Assembly (NCBI GenBank): GCA_047975025.1
Contig: JBKECY010000007.1
Location: 8,287 to 72,286 of the forward strand
Direction of reading: 5' to 3'
Length of the DNA stretch: 64,000 nt
DNA from: JBKECY01 sp047975025
GTDB taxonomy: Bacteria > Bacillota > Clostridia > Lachnospirales > Lachnospiraceae
Shown piece after piece: positions 25,814 to 34,548 of this stretch. The number at the start of each line of letters is the position of its first letter. Positions within the stretch are counted from its first letter, which is position 1. The translations under genes and the position numbers were made by a program. Under the pieces are notes generated by a model. The model made no database searches, was not told where the DNA came from, and worked only from the letters and a program-made list of their open reading frames with translations.

Positions 25814-26845
25814 ATGGGATTCGAATTCATAACAAAATTACCTACACCAGCTGAGATACGGAGTAAATATCCCATCTCATCTAAGCTGAAAGAATTAAAG
25901 AGAAACAGGGATCTGGAAATCAGAGACGTATTCACAGGTGCCTCAAATAAATTTCTGGCTGTCATTGGTCCTTGTTCTGCCGACAATGAAGATGCCGTCT
26001 GCGACTATATTTTGCGTCTTCGCAAAGTTCAGGAAAAAATCAAGGATAAGGTTCTCATTATCCCACGAGTCTACACGAACAAGCCACGTACGACCGGTGA
26101 AGGATATAAAGGAATGATTCACCAGCCCGATCCGCAGAAGCGCCCGGATCTCCTTGCTGGAATGGTGGCCATCCGTAAGATGCATATCCGGGTCATGGAA
26201 GAATCCGGTTTTACCTGTGCAGACGAGATGCTCTACCCTGAAAACTGGCGTTATTTGTCGGATTTACTTTCCTATGTTGCTGTTGGCGCACGCTCTGTTG
26301 AAGATCAGCAGCACCGCCTGACGGTCAGCGGCATGGAAGTTCCTGCGGGCATGAAGAATCCAACCAGCGGCGATTTATCTGTAATGCTTAACTCCATCGT
26401 AGCCGCACAAGGCGGGCATGAATTTATCTACCGCGGATGGGAAGTAAAAACTTCCGGTAATCCATTGGCACATGCCATATTACGCGGTGCCATGAATAAG
26501 CATGGCGAGGCTATTCCAAATTATCACTATGAAGACATTGAATATTTACTTGAGAAATATAAGAAACGGGATTTGCACAACCCGGCTGCATTGGTCGATG
26601 TAAACCACTCAAATTCCGGTAAGAAATACAAACAGCAAATTCGTATTACCAAAGAAGTATTGCACAGCCGTAATGTAAACCCTGAAATCTACACCTTGAT
26701 CAAGGGTGTTATGATTGAAAGCTATATCAAAGGCGGCTGCCAGCCCATAGGAGCTAACCAGGTGTATGGCAAGTCAATCACTGATCCCTGCTTAGGATGG
26801 GAAGATTCAGAAAAGCTTTTATATACAATTGCTGAAAATTGTTAG
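25814..26845 (+). CDS. aroF: 3-deoxy-7-phosphoheptulonate synthase, class I
   Basis: DAHP synthase joins phosphoenolpyruvate and erythrose 4-phosphate as the first step of aromatic amino acid synthesis. The 343-residue product has the class I pattern: VIGPCSADNEDAV (metal cysteine near 54), PRVYTNKPRTTGEGYKG, the catalytic AVGARSVEDQQHR, PAGMKNPTSGDL, VDVNHSNSGKKY and VMIESYIKGGCQP. No regulatory ACT or chorismate mutase domain is fused, so feedback control would act on the barrel itself. It stands alone with its own promoter and terminator, divergent from iscR. The symbol is generic; whether it is the Phe-, Tyr- or Trp-sensitive type cannot be read. Confidence 0.95.
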   Translation: MGFEFITKLPTPAEIRSKYPISSKLKELKRNRDLEIRDVFTGASNKFLAVIGPCSADNEDAVCDYILRLRKVQEKIKDKVLIIPRVYTNKPRTTGEGYKGMIHQPDPQKRPDLLAGMVAIRKMHIRVMEESGFTCADEMLYPENWRYLSDLLSYVAVGARSVEDQQHRLTVSGMEVPAGMKNPTSGDLSVMLNSIVAAQGGHEFIYRGWEVKTSGNPLAHAILRGAMNKHGEAIPNYHYEDIEYLLEKYKKRDLHNPAALVDVNHSNSGKKYKQQIRITKEVLHSRNVNPEIYTLIKGVMIESYIKGGCQPIGANQVYGKSITDPCLGWEDSEKLLYTIAENC

Positions 26846-26846
26846 C

Positions 26847-26889
26847 AAAACACCTCCGCACAATGAATCTCATTGTACGGAGGTGTTTT
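26847..26889. terminator. Bidirectional terminator, aroF and xerD
   Basis: AAAACACCTCCG (26847-26858) pairs with CGGAGGTGTTTT (26878-26889), with a further 7-bp inner stem ACAATGA/TCATTGT. T-runs end the stem on both strands, between convergent genes. Confidence 0.88.
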
Positions 26890-26908
26890 CATCTAACAGC
26901 TGCTCACA

Positions 26909-27793
26909 TTACTTTCTCGGATGTGATTTGCTATACACTTCTCTCATTTTCTGGTTGCCGAGATTAAGATACATCTGGGTACTTGAAATATCAGAATGCC
27001 CCAACATTTCCTGTACGCTCTTAACATCTGCTCCATTTTGTATTAAATGCGCCGCAAAAGAATGACGTAATGTATGCGGTGTTATATCCTTCGTGATATG
27101 CGCCTCACTGGAATAACTCTTCAATACCTTCCAAAAGCCCTGTCGACTCATGGACTTCCCTGAACAATTGATAAAGAGTTCTTTGCATTCATTCTTTCCC
27201 AGTAATTCAGTACGGGAATCTTCCATGTATTTCTTCAAAGATTTTCTGCATAATGAGCCAAATGGTATAATTCGTTCTCTGCCATCCTGTCCGCATCGAA
27301 TATACTCCATCTGCAAATTTGCATCTGTTGTCTGCAAATTCACAAGTTCGCTTACCCTGATTCCGGTAGCATAGAGTATTTCCATCATACAACGATCACG
27401 TATTCCTTTTGCCGTATCCTCTCTTGGCTGAAGAAGCAAACGGTTCACCTCTTCAACTGTCAGAATTTCCGGTGCTTTCTTAATCACTTTTGGTGGTTTA
27501 AGTTCCTGCGAAGGATCATTGTCAATCAGCTTTTTTCCTTCAAGCCAATGAAAAAAAGCCCGAATTGAGGCAATATTTCTCGAGATTGTCGATGTTGCAA
27601 AGTTCTCTTTCTCCAAATACATAACATAAGATGTCAGACCGATACCGGTCACTTGGAAAACCTCATGTATATTCTGCGTTTCAAAGTAACGAAGCATTTT
27701 CTTCAAATCACGCTCGTATGAAATTATAGTGTTGGTAGATGTTTTTTTTGTTTTCTGTAAATAGGTTACAAATTTTTGAATTACATCGATCAT
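26909..27793 (-). CDS. xerD: Site-specific tyrosine recombinase XerD/XerC
   Basis: A 294-residue tyrosine recombinase of the length of XerC/XerD, which resolve chromosome dimers at dif. The N-terminal SAM-like domain is followed by the catalytic residues: Arg in ATGIRVSELVNL, His-X-X-Arg in PHTLRHSFAAHL, His in LGHSDISSTQMY and the tyrosine of that last motif. The order and spacing are those of XerD, but XerC cannot be excluded. It is not beside any integrase target, att-like repeat or phage gene, so a housekeeping role is likely. It has its own promoter at 27848-27876. Confidence 0.88.
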   Translation of the reverse strand: MIDVIQKFVTYLQKTKKTSTNTIISYERDLKKMLRYFETQNIHEVFQVTGIGLTSYVMYLEKENFATSTISRNIASIRAFFHWLEGKKLIDNDPSQELKPPKVIKKAPEILTVEEVNRLLLQPREDTAKGIRDRCMMEILYATGIRVSELVNLQTTDANLQMEYIRCGQDGRERIIPFGSLCRKSLKKYMEDSRTELLGKNECKELFINCSGKSMSRQGFWKVLKSYSSEAHITKDITPHTLRHSFAAHLIQNGADVKSVQEMLGHSDISSTQMYLNLGNQKMREVYSKSHPRK

Positions 27794-27847
27794 ATTGCCT
27801 TCCCCGTTTCATAAGTCATTGCAATTCACCCTTCAAAAGATATAAGT

Positions 27848-27876
27848 ATTATAATCACTAATTTACATAAAATCAA
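27848..27876 (-). promoter_or_regulatory. Sigma-A promoter for xerD
   Basis: Minus-strand TTGATT (27871-27876), a 17-base spacer and perfect TATAAT (27848-27853), about 55 bases upstream of the start codon. The rest of the 27794-27986 gap is A/T-rich with nothing else recognised. Confidence 0.6.
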
Positions 27877-27986
27877 ACCTTTTTTGACTTTTTCTGCATA
27901 AGTTCAAAGTTTCTTTTTGCGCCTACTACATATGCACATAATGCAAATCTATAACACAAGATATAGGCTGCTTTTTAACAGCAAAA

Positions 27987-28026
27987 AACAGCCCGTACAT
28001 TGTCTAATAAACAATATAGGGCTGTT
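27987..28026 (-). terminator. Terminator of rny
   Basis: AACAGCCC (27987-27994) pairs with GGGCTGTT (28019-28026), with an inner ATTGT/ACAAT stem. On the minus strand TTTTTT (27981-27986) follows at once. Confidence 0.82.
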
Positions 28027-28041
28027 ATTCTACTGATGAAT

Positions 28042-29601
28042 TTATTTCGCGTAATCAGATACGCGACTTTCTCGAATTACATTAATTTTAATCTGTCCCG
28101 GATACTCCAGTTCACTTTCAATTTGCTTTGAAATACTACGAGCCAGTAATACCATGTCAGCATCGCTGATTTCTTCCGGAATTACCATTACTCGTACTTC
28201 CCGACCTGCCTGAACGGCAAATGATTTTTCAACACCTTTAAATTCATTCGTTATATCTTCCAGCTGCTGTAATCTATTTGTATAAGTATCGAGCGATTCT
28301 CGTCTTGCACCTGGACGTGCGGCAGAAATTGCATCTGCTGCCTGTACCAGACACGCAATCAGGGACTCGGGCTCAACATCACCATGATGTGCTGCCACTG
28401 CATTGATAATCAGTTTGGATTCTTTGTATTTCTTACATAAATCCACACCGATCTGAATGTGAGATCCTTCGACTTCGTGATCAATCGACTTTCCAATGTC
28501 ATGCAGTATACCTGCTCGTTTTGCCAGTCGAATATCTGCTCCAACTTCTGCTGCCAGCAGACCTGACAACTCTGCAACTTCAATCGAATGTTTTAAGGCA
28601 TTCTGGCCATAGCTTGAACGAAACTTCATACGACCTAGGAGCTTCACCAATTCAGGATGGATACCATGTACGCCTACTGACATAATGGCGGATTCTCCTT
28701 CTTCGCGCATCGTTGCTTCAACTTCCAATTTTGCTTTTTCCACCAGCTCTTCTATACGAGCCGGATGGATACGACCATCGACAATCAGTTTCTCGAGTGA
28801 AATACGAGCCACTTCTCTTCGGATGGGGTCAAAGGAAGATAACACAACTGCTTCCGGAGTATCGTCAATAATTAAGTCAACCCCTGTTAGTGTCTCAAGC
28901 GCCCGGATATTACGTCCTTCCCTGCCAATAATTCTTCCCTTCATATCATCATTGGGAAGCTGCACTACCGATATGGTTGCTTCCGCAACATGATCGACCG
29001 CACATTTCTGGATTGAGGTTACTACGTACTCCTTCGCTTTTTTATCTGCTTCTTCTTTCGCTTTTTCTTCAAGTTCCTTATACAGCTTTGCCACATCGAA
29101 CTTTACTTCATCTTCTACGGATTTCAGTAATTGTTCTTTTGCCTGTTCGGAGGTAAGGCCAGAGACTTCCTCTAGCTTTCGTACTCCTTCGTCATGTAAT
29201 TCTGATACTCTTTTTTCTTTCACCTGTAATTCATTGATTTTCACTGCATAATCTGCTTCCCGCTTTTCTACAGCATCCACTTTCTTATCAACTGCTTCTT
29301 CTTTTGATAATACGCGCTTCTCATACCGTTGCAGCTCGGCTCGTCGATCTTTTGTCTCTTTTTCAAACTCATTACGAGTTCGTAAGGACTCTTCTTTGAT
29401 CTCAAGCTCTGCTTCGCGCTTGTTCGTTTCCGCTGTTTTTAAGGCTTCATCAATTATTGCTCTCGCTTTTGCTTTTGCATTGCCAATATCTTCTTCATCC
29501 TGACGGACTTTTTTGGCAACTGCATTTTTTGCAGTAAGTGGAATAGCAATAAGTAACGTGACTATCACAGTGACAATTGCGGTTATTATTGCACCTGTCA
29601 C
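28042..29601 (-). CDS. rny: Ribonuclease Y
   Basis: RNase Y is the membrane-anchored endoribonuclease that starts mRNA decay in most Firmicutes. The 519-residue product has an N-terminal membrane helix (IITAIVTVIVTLLIAIPL), a long charged coiled coil (about residues 30-190), a KH domain (GRIIGREGRNIRALETLTG) and an HD domain with AGILHDIGKSIDHE and NAVAAHHGDVEPE. It starts at GTG 29601 with AAGGAGG 7 bases upstream. It follows recA but has its own good promoter in the 82-base gap and ends at a strong terminator. Confidence 0.97.
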   Translation of the reverse strand: MTGAIITAIVTVIVTLLIAIPLTAKNAVAKKVRQDEEDIGNAKAKARAIIDEALKTAETNKREAELEIKEESLRTRNEFEKETKDRRAELQRYEKRVLSKEEAVDKKVDAVEKREADYAVKINELQVKEKRVSELHDEGVRKLEEVSGLTSEQAKEQLLKSVEDEVKFDVAKLYKELEEKAKEEADKKAKEYVVTSIQKCAVDHVAEATISVVQLPNDDMKGRIIGREGRNIRALETLTGVDLIIDDTPEAVVLSSFDPIRREVARISLEKLIVDGRIHPARIEELVEKAKLEVEATMREEGESAIMSVGVHGIHPELVKLLGRMKFRSSYGQNALKHSIEVAELSGLLAAEVGADIRLAKRAGILHDIGKSIDHEVEGSHIQIGVDLCKKYKESKLIINAVAAHHGDVEPESLIACLVQAADAISAARPGARRESLDTYTNRLQQLEDITNEFKGVEKSFAVQAGREVRVMVIPEEISDADMVLLARSISKQIESELEYPGQIKINVIRESRVSDYAK

Positions 29602-29648
29602 AGGAGCACCTCCTTATTAAGTTTTCATTGTACAAATACAACATATTA

Positions 29649-29677
29649 ATTCTATCTTGTTTTGCAGATTATGTCAA
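29649..29677 (-). promoter_or_regulatory. Sigma-A promoter for rny
   Basis: Minus-strand TTGACA (29672-29677), a 17-base spacer and TAGAAT (29649-29654), immediately after the recA stop. Confidence 0.6.
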
Positions 29678-29683
29678 GGAATA

Positions 29684-30727
29684 CTACTCTTTTTCTTTGT
29701 CTTCAACAGCCGGATTTTCTTCACTCTCTGCCGTTTTTTCCAATTGATAATGCTGACGTACTTTAAGCTCGATTTCCGCTAACATATCCGGATTTTCCAT
29801 CAGGAACAGTTTTGTATTTTCGCGTCCCTGTCCAATCTTATTGTTGTTATATGCGTACCATGCGCCACTCTTATTCACGATGCCTGTCTCCGCTGCCAGA
29901 TCCAGAATATCCCCTTCTTTTGAGATACCTTTACCGAACATAATATCGAACTCCGCCATCTTAAAAGGTGGCGCAATTTTGTTCTTAACCACTTTAATAC
30001 GGGTACGGTTACCCACCATTTCTCCCCCTTGCTTAAGGGTTTCAATTCTACGCACATCCAGACGTATGGAGGAGTAGAACTTCAAGGCACGACCACCGGT
30101 AGTTGTCTCGGGACTTCCGAACATAACACCTACCTTCTCCCGCAGCTGATTGATGAAAATCAAAATACAGTTGGATTTGCTGATAACTGCCGTCAGTTTA
30201 CGCAGCGCCTGTGACATAAGCCTCGCCTGCAAACCAACATGACTATCCCCCATCTCGCCATCGATTTCGGCTCTTGGGACAAGCGCTGCCACCGAATCGA
30301 CAATGACAATATCAACTGCCCCTGAACGCACCATGGTCTCTGTAATCTCCAATGCCTGCTCGCCGTTATCCGGCTGTGAAATGTAGAGATTGTCAATGTC
30401 TACACCAATATTCTTGGCATAGGACGGATCCAATGCGTGCTCTGCATCGATAAACCCTGCAACACCACCACGCTTTTGAACCTCAGCAACCATATGAAGA
30501 GCGACCGTCGTCTTACCACTGGATTCCGGTCCATAGACCTCAATAATACGACCGCGCGGAACACCGCCCAGTCCTAAAGCGATATCCAGACTAAGAGAGC
30601 CTGTCGGGGATGTCTCAACCTTCATATTTGTCTTCGATTCTCCGAGTTTCATGATGGCTCCCTGACCATACTGCTTCTCTATCTGTCCTATTGCCGCATC
30701 CAGGGCTCTTTGCTTTTCATTGTTCAT
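29684..30727 (-). CDS. recA: Recombinase RecA
   Basis: RecA drives homologous recombination and triggers LexA self-cleavage in the SOS response. The 347-residue product is full length: Walker A GPESSGKTT (near 66), the VDSVAALVPRAEI Walker B region, loop L1 and L2 regions (GDSHVGLQARLMSQALRKL and FGSPETTTGGRALKFY) and an acidic C-terminus. The ATG at 30727 is preceded by GGAGA. Upstream is a sigma-A promoter with a consensus Gram-positive SOS box just after the -10 element. Confidence 0.98.
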   Translation of the reverse strand: MNNEKQRALDAAIGQIEKQYGQGAIMKLGESKTNMKVETSPTGSLSLDIALGLGGVPRGRIIEVYGPESSGKTTVALHMVAEVQKRGGVAGFIDAEHALDPSYAKNIGVDIDNLYISQPDNGEQALEITETMVRSGAVDIVIVDSVAALVPRAEIDGEMGDSHVGLQARLMSQALRKLTAVISKSNCILIFINQLREKVGVMFGSPETTTGGRALKFYSSIRLDVRRIETLKQGGEMVGNRTRIKVVKNKIAPPFKMAEFDIMFGKGISKEGDILDLAAETGIVNKSGAWYAYNNNKIGQGRENTKLFLMENPDMLAEIELKVRQHYQLEKTAESEENPAVEDKEKE

Positions 30728-30757
30728 TATTTTTCTCCTATGATTATTATGTTGACA

Positions 30758-30771
30758 CGAACTTATGTTCG
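30758..30771. promoter_or_regulatory. SOS (LexA/DinR) box upstream of recA
   Basis: CGAACTTATGTTCG is an exact match to the Firmicutes SOS-box consensus CGAACN4GTTCG. It lies a few bases downstream of the expected recA transcription start, so LexA binding would repress recA until DNA damage. Confidence 0.85.
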
Positions 30772-30785
30772 CTTTTTATGTATCC

Positions 30786-30814
30786 ATAGTAGTATAAAAC
30801 GTGGTAAAAGTCAA
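30786..30814 (-). promoter_or_regulatory. Sigma-A promoter for recA
   Basis: Minus-strand TTGACT (30809-30814), a 17-base spacer and TACTAT (30786-30791), ending 15 bases before the SOS box. Confidence 0.6.
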
Positions 30815-30857
30815 CTTTAATTTTTATGTATTTTATGTATTTGTCATAAAGATTCTG

Positions 30858-30884
30858 AAAAAATAGCAGGCAGACTGTCTCTGC
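30858..30884 (-). terminator. Weak terminator after glgA
   Basis: GCAGA and TCTGC (30870-30874 and 30880-30884) form a short stem; on the minus strand CTGCTATTTTTTC follows. The stem is only 5 bp, so readthrough into recA is possible. Confidence 0.4.
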
Positions 30885-30887
30885 GTA

Positions 30888-32336
30888 TCATCCTTCCCCC
30901 ATCAGCCATGCATATAACCCCTCATACTGGGATGCTGAATTCGTCCAGGAAAAATCCTGATCCATTCCCCGGTCAATCAGCTTGTTCCATTCTCTCTTTT
31001 TGTCGTAGAAAATACGCTGTGCCTCCCGGATTGTGACAAGCAGTTCATAAGCATAATAATTTTTAAAGCCAAATCCAGTACCACTGCTTTCGTATTCATT
31101 ATACGGCTCTACCGTATCAATCAGCCCGCCGGTCTCACGTACAATAGGTACTGTACCATAGCGCAGACTGATCAGCTGACTCAGTCCGCAGGGCTCGAAC
31201 AATGACGGCATTAAGAACGCATCTGCGGCGGCATAGATCTTGTGAGCCATCTCTTCGGAATAGTAAATATTAGCCGATACTTTACCCGGGTACTTCCATT
31301 CAAAATGTCTGAACATATTCTCATATTTTCCATCACCGGTCCCCAGAACGACGAGCTGTACTTCATCCTGGCACAGTTCATCAAGTATACATTCAATTAA
31401 ATCAAGACCTTTTTGATCTGTAAGTCGTGAAACAATGCCAATCATCATGGTCTTGGTATCTGCGGCCAGATTCAGATCTTTTTGCAGGGCAAGCTTGTTT
31501 TTTGCTTTCTTTTTACGAAATGTTGTAGAATTATAATTCGTATAAATATACGTGTCCGTCTCAGGATTATATTCATCATAATCAATACCGTTCACAATTC
31601 CACGCAGATCATTTGCACGTGCATTTAACAGACCATCCAGTCCCTCACCGTAAAACGGTGTTTTAATCTCTTCCGTATAGCTTTTGCTTACCGTTGTAAT
31701 TGCCTCAGAAAACACGATTCCGCCCTTTAAATAATTGGCATTCTTATATGCCTCCAGCTTATCCGGTGTAAAATAATATTCCGACAATCCGGTAATCGCG
31801 CGTATGGTCTTCACGTCCCATACCCCCTGGAATTTCAAATTATGGATTGTCATAATCGATTTTATGCCGCGAAAAAACTCTCCAGCCTGAAAAGAATCGT
31901 GGAGAAATACCGGAATAAGTCCGGTCTGCCAGTCATGACAGTGGATGATATCCGGTCTGAAATCTATGATGGGAAGAATCGACAGAACCGCTTTCGAAAA
32001 AAAGGCAAATTTCTCAAGATCCCAAAGTCCGCCATCATAGGGCGCATCTCCCGAGAAATAATACTCGTTATCGATGAAATAAAAGTGCACTCCTTCGTAC
32101 TCTAATTCCATAATACCAACATAACAATTCTTACCGCCCAGTTCCATATAAAAATGTTCTTTATATTCCAGACTGTCTCTCCATACGGATTTCATACAGA
32201 CATATTTAGGCAGAACTACACGCACATCAGAATATTCTGTATTGAAGTATTTCGGCAAAGCACCGACCACATCTGCCAACCCACCTGTCTTGATAAAAGG
32301 AACTGCTTCAGATGCTGCATATAAAATCTTTTTCAT
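30888..32336 (-). CDS. glgA: Glycogen synthase
   Basis: GlgA adds glucose from ADP-glucose to growing alpha-1,4-glucan. The 482-residue GT5 enzyme has the substrate-binding KTGGLADVVGALPK near residue 17, the HCHDWQTGLIPVF segment, SRLTDQKGLDLI and the C-terminal EPCGLSQLISLRYG. Its ATG overlaps the recN stop (ATGA), so the two are translationally coupled. No other glycogen genes are near, and a glycogen gene at the end of an isoprenoid and repair operon is an unusual place for it. Identification is sure. Confidence 0.95.
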   Translation of the reverse strand: MKKILYAASEAVPFIKTGGLADVVGALPKYFNTEYSDVRVVLPKYVCMKSVWRDSLEYKEHFYMELGGKNCYVGIMELEYEGVHFYFIDNEYYFSGDAPYDGGLWDLEKFAFFSKAVLSILPIIDFRPDIIHCHDWQTGLIPVFLHDSFQAGEFFRGIKSIMTIHNLKFQGVWDVKTIRAITGLSEYYFTPDKLEAYKNANYLKGGIVFSEAITTVSKSYTEEIKTPFYGEGLDGLLNARANDLRGIVNGIDYDEYNPETDTYIYTNYNSTTFRKKKAKNKLALQKDLNLAADTKTMMIGIVSRLTDQKGLDLIECILDELCQDEVQLVVLGTGDGKYENMFRHFEWKYPGKVSANIYYSEEMAHKIYAAADAFLMPSLFEPCGLSQLISLRYGTVPIVRETGGLIDTVEPYNEYESSGTGFGFKNYYAYELLVTIREAQRIFYDKKREWNKLIDRGMDQDFSWTNSASQYEGLYAWLMGEG

Positions 32337-34045
32337 ACCTTTTTACCCCCATGATCTTTCTGTTTGTTTTTCACTTCTTCCGCCAGCTGCTTCATTTCCC
32401 TTGCATTTGCCTGCACTGTTTCTGTAATACCTGAACCACCTAAAAGCCTTGCCAGTTCGTCTATGCTGTTTTGCTTTGAAAGTCTGCTGATCCGGGTTAC
32501 TGTTGCCTCTTCCTTGGTCAGCTCTTTTGTTATCTCAAAATGTGTATCTGCCATGGCTGCAATCTGCGGAAGATGCGTAATGCACAATACTTGATGTGCC
32601 TGTGCTATAATATGCATTTTTTCCGCAACTTTTTGAGCTGTCCTGCCGCTAATTCCGGCATCTATTTCATCAAAGATAAGTGTATCTATCTCATCTTTAT
32701 CTGCCAGCATGGTCTTGATGGCCAGCATGATACGCGAAAGCTCACCGCCTGAAGCCACCTGCGACAGCGCCTTTTGCGGTTCCCCCGGATTCATGGAAAT
32801 CCGATATTCCACAGAGTCACTGCCGTTCTCACTGAATTTCCCTGTGATTTCAAATTTGATAGAAAACTCCACATTCAAAAAATTCAAATCCTTAAGGTGT
32901 TCCTTTAGCTCCTGCTCGAATGCGGCAGCACTTTTTTTCCGGCTGTCCGAAAGCACCTGCGAACATGCTTTAAGTTCTGTAACCGCTTCCTTCTCCTGTT
33001 TCAGCAAATCCTGATAGGCAATCTCATAGTTTTCCAAATCCTGCAGTCTTTGCTGCTGCGCTGCCTCAAATTGCCTGACCTCTTCATAACCGGCCCCATA
33101 TTTGGCCTTCAGGGCATTAATTGTATTCAGGCGCTCTTCGATTTGTTCATACTCCTCAGGTGCATAGGAAAAAGAATCGGTATATGCACTCACTTCACGA
33201 TTAAAATCATTGAGCATTGCGTCAATTTCAAGCAGGCTTTGTTCCAATTCCAAAATCGCAGGATCATAGCCGGAAATCTGCCGTAATTCACGTATACAGC
33301 GCCCGATCTGTTCTCCCGCAGCAGAGGGTGTATCATAGCCGCAGCTGTCATAGACCATCTCCAGCCCGGCAACAATATGTTTGCTGTTGCTCAGACGTTT
33401 ATAACTGCGCTCCAACTCCGCATCTTCCCCCTCCAGGAAATTCACCTGTTGGATTTCTCCCAGCTGATACTGCAGCAGATCAAGTTCACGCTCTTTTTGT
33501 ATGTCATCCATCTGCATGGCATCAATTGCCGAGCGGATTGCTTTATGGGTCTGATACGCTTTCTTTACCTTTTCCCTATGAAATCCAATCTCTTCTTTGC
33601 CATATTCATCAATAATCTGAAGCTGGCGGGAAGGCTGCAGTAAAGACTGATGCTCGTGCTGGCCATGAATATCTAACAGATAACCGGCCGCTTTCTTGAC
33701 TTCCTGCACCGTACTGCTCATCCCATTGATACGGCAGATACTCTTTTTTTCAGTTACGCGGCGCGAAATCAGTACTTCACCGTCTTCTGGAAACAGCTCC
33801 ATCTCTTTTAGTGCCTGTACCGTCTTAGTGTCTTCGATTCGAAACAGTAATTCCACCAATGCATATTCCGCATTTTCCCGAATCAGATCTTTTGACATCT
33901 TCTGCCCCAGGGCAAGCTGAACCGAACCCAGCAGAATGGATTTACCTGCCCCTGTCTCTCCGGTCAGAATATTAAGACCGGGCTCGAATTCAATATCTGC
34001 CTCATCAATCAACGCAAAATTCTTAACATGTAAATTTACCAGCAT
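32333..34045 (-). CDS. recN: DNA repair protein RecN
   Basis: RecN is an SMC-like ATPase in double-strand break repair. The 570-residue product starts MLVNLHVKNFALIDEADIEF, has Walker A GETGAGKSILLG (near 30), two central coiled-coil stretches (about 155-360), the signature QVASGGELSRIMLAIK and Walker B LIFDEIDAGISGRTA. It follows argR by 35 bases and overlaps glgA by 4. The argR-recN order is conserved in many Firmicutes. Confidence 0.97.
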   Translation of the reverse strand: MLVNLHVKNFALIDEADIEFEPGLNILTGETGAGKSILLGSVQLALGQKMSKDLIRENAEYALVELLFRIEDTKTVQALKEMELFPEDGEVLISRRVTEKKSICRINGMSSTVQEVKKAAGYLLDIHGQHEHQSLLQPSRQLQIIDEYGKEEIGFHREKVKKAYQTHKAIRSAIDAMQMDDIQKERELDLLQYQLGEIQQVNFLEGEDAELERSYKRLSNSKHIVAGLEMVYDSCGYDTPSAAGEQIGRCIRELRQISGYDPAILELEQSLLEIDAMLNDFNREVSAYTDSFSYAPEEYEQIEERLNTINALKAKYGAGYEEVRQFEAAQQQRLQDLENYEIAYQDLLKQEKEAVTELKACSQVLSDSRKKSAAAFEQELKEHLKDLNFLNVEFSIKFEITGKFSENGSDSVEYRISMNPGEPQKALSQVASGGELSRIMLAIKTMLADKDEIDTLIFDEIDAGISGRTAQKVAEKMHIIAQAHQVLCITHLPQIAAMADTHFEITKELTKEEATVTRISRLSKQNSIDELARLLGGSGITETVQANAREMKQLAEEVKNKQKDHGGKKV

Positions 34046-34080
34046 ATAAACTCCTTACACTCTCTCATTTACAAAAAGCG

Positions 34081-34536
34081 TTATATCCCCTCGATCATCT
34101 TTCTCAGTCGTTCCATCACTGCTACCGCATCTTCATTTGATGTGATTGCACACATAATCGTATCATCACCGGCAACACATCCGACAATCTCCGGTATCTT
34201 CATGGCATCCAGCGCAGCCGCTGCACTTGAGGCCATGCCCGGTGGTGTTTTGATGACCAGAATATTTTGCGCCACATCCATGTATACAAGTCCATCATGC
34301 AATGCACGAATATATTTGGCCGTAATGGATTCATGTACCGTATCAAGCGCTGAATAGACTGAATGTCCTTTCGCATTGGAAATTTTAGTCAGATTCATCT
34401 GTCGTATATCTCTGGATATTGTCGCTTGTGTCACAGAATAACCGCTGTCATTAAGCAATGCAGCCAGTTCGTCCTGTGTCTCCACATCATATTCCTGAAT
34501 CAATTCTAAGATCTTCGCATGTCTGTCCAGCTTCAT
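34081..34536 (-). CDS. argR: Arginine repressor
   Basis: ArgR is a hexameric repressor of arginine synthesis that needs arginine as co-repressor. The 151-residue product has the winged helix (MKLDRHAKILELIQEYDVET, SVTQATISRDIRQMNLTKI) and the C-terminal arginine-binding oligomerisation domain with VGCVAGDDTIMCA. ATG 34536 has AGGAGG 8 bases upstream; the in-frame GTG at 34545 lies inside that site and is rejected. It sits between nadK and recN. No arginine genes or clear ARG boxes were recognised nearby. Confidence 0.95.
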   Translation of the reverse strand: MKLDRHAKILELIQEYDVETQDELAALLNDSGYSVTQATISRDIRQMNLTKISNAKGHSVYSALDTVHESITAKYIRALHDGLVYMDVAQNILVIKTPPGMASSAAAALDAMKIPEIVGCVAGDDTIMCAITSNEDAVAVMERLRKMIEGI

Positions 34537-34548
34537 AAATATCACCTC

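Noticed and set aside
26909..27793. XerD-like recombinase as an integrase of a mobile element
   Set aside because: It has Xer length and motifs, and there are no attachment repeats, tRNA, excisionase or phage genes near it.
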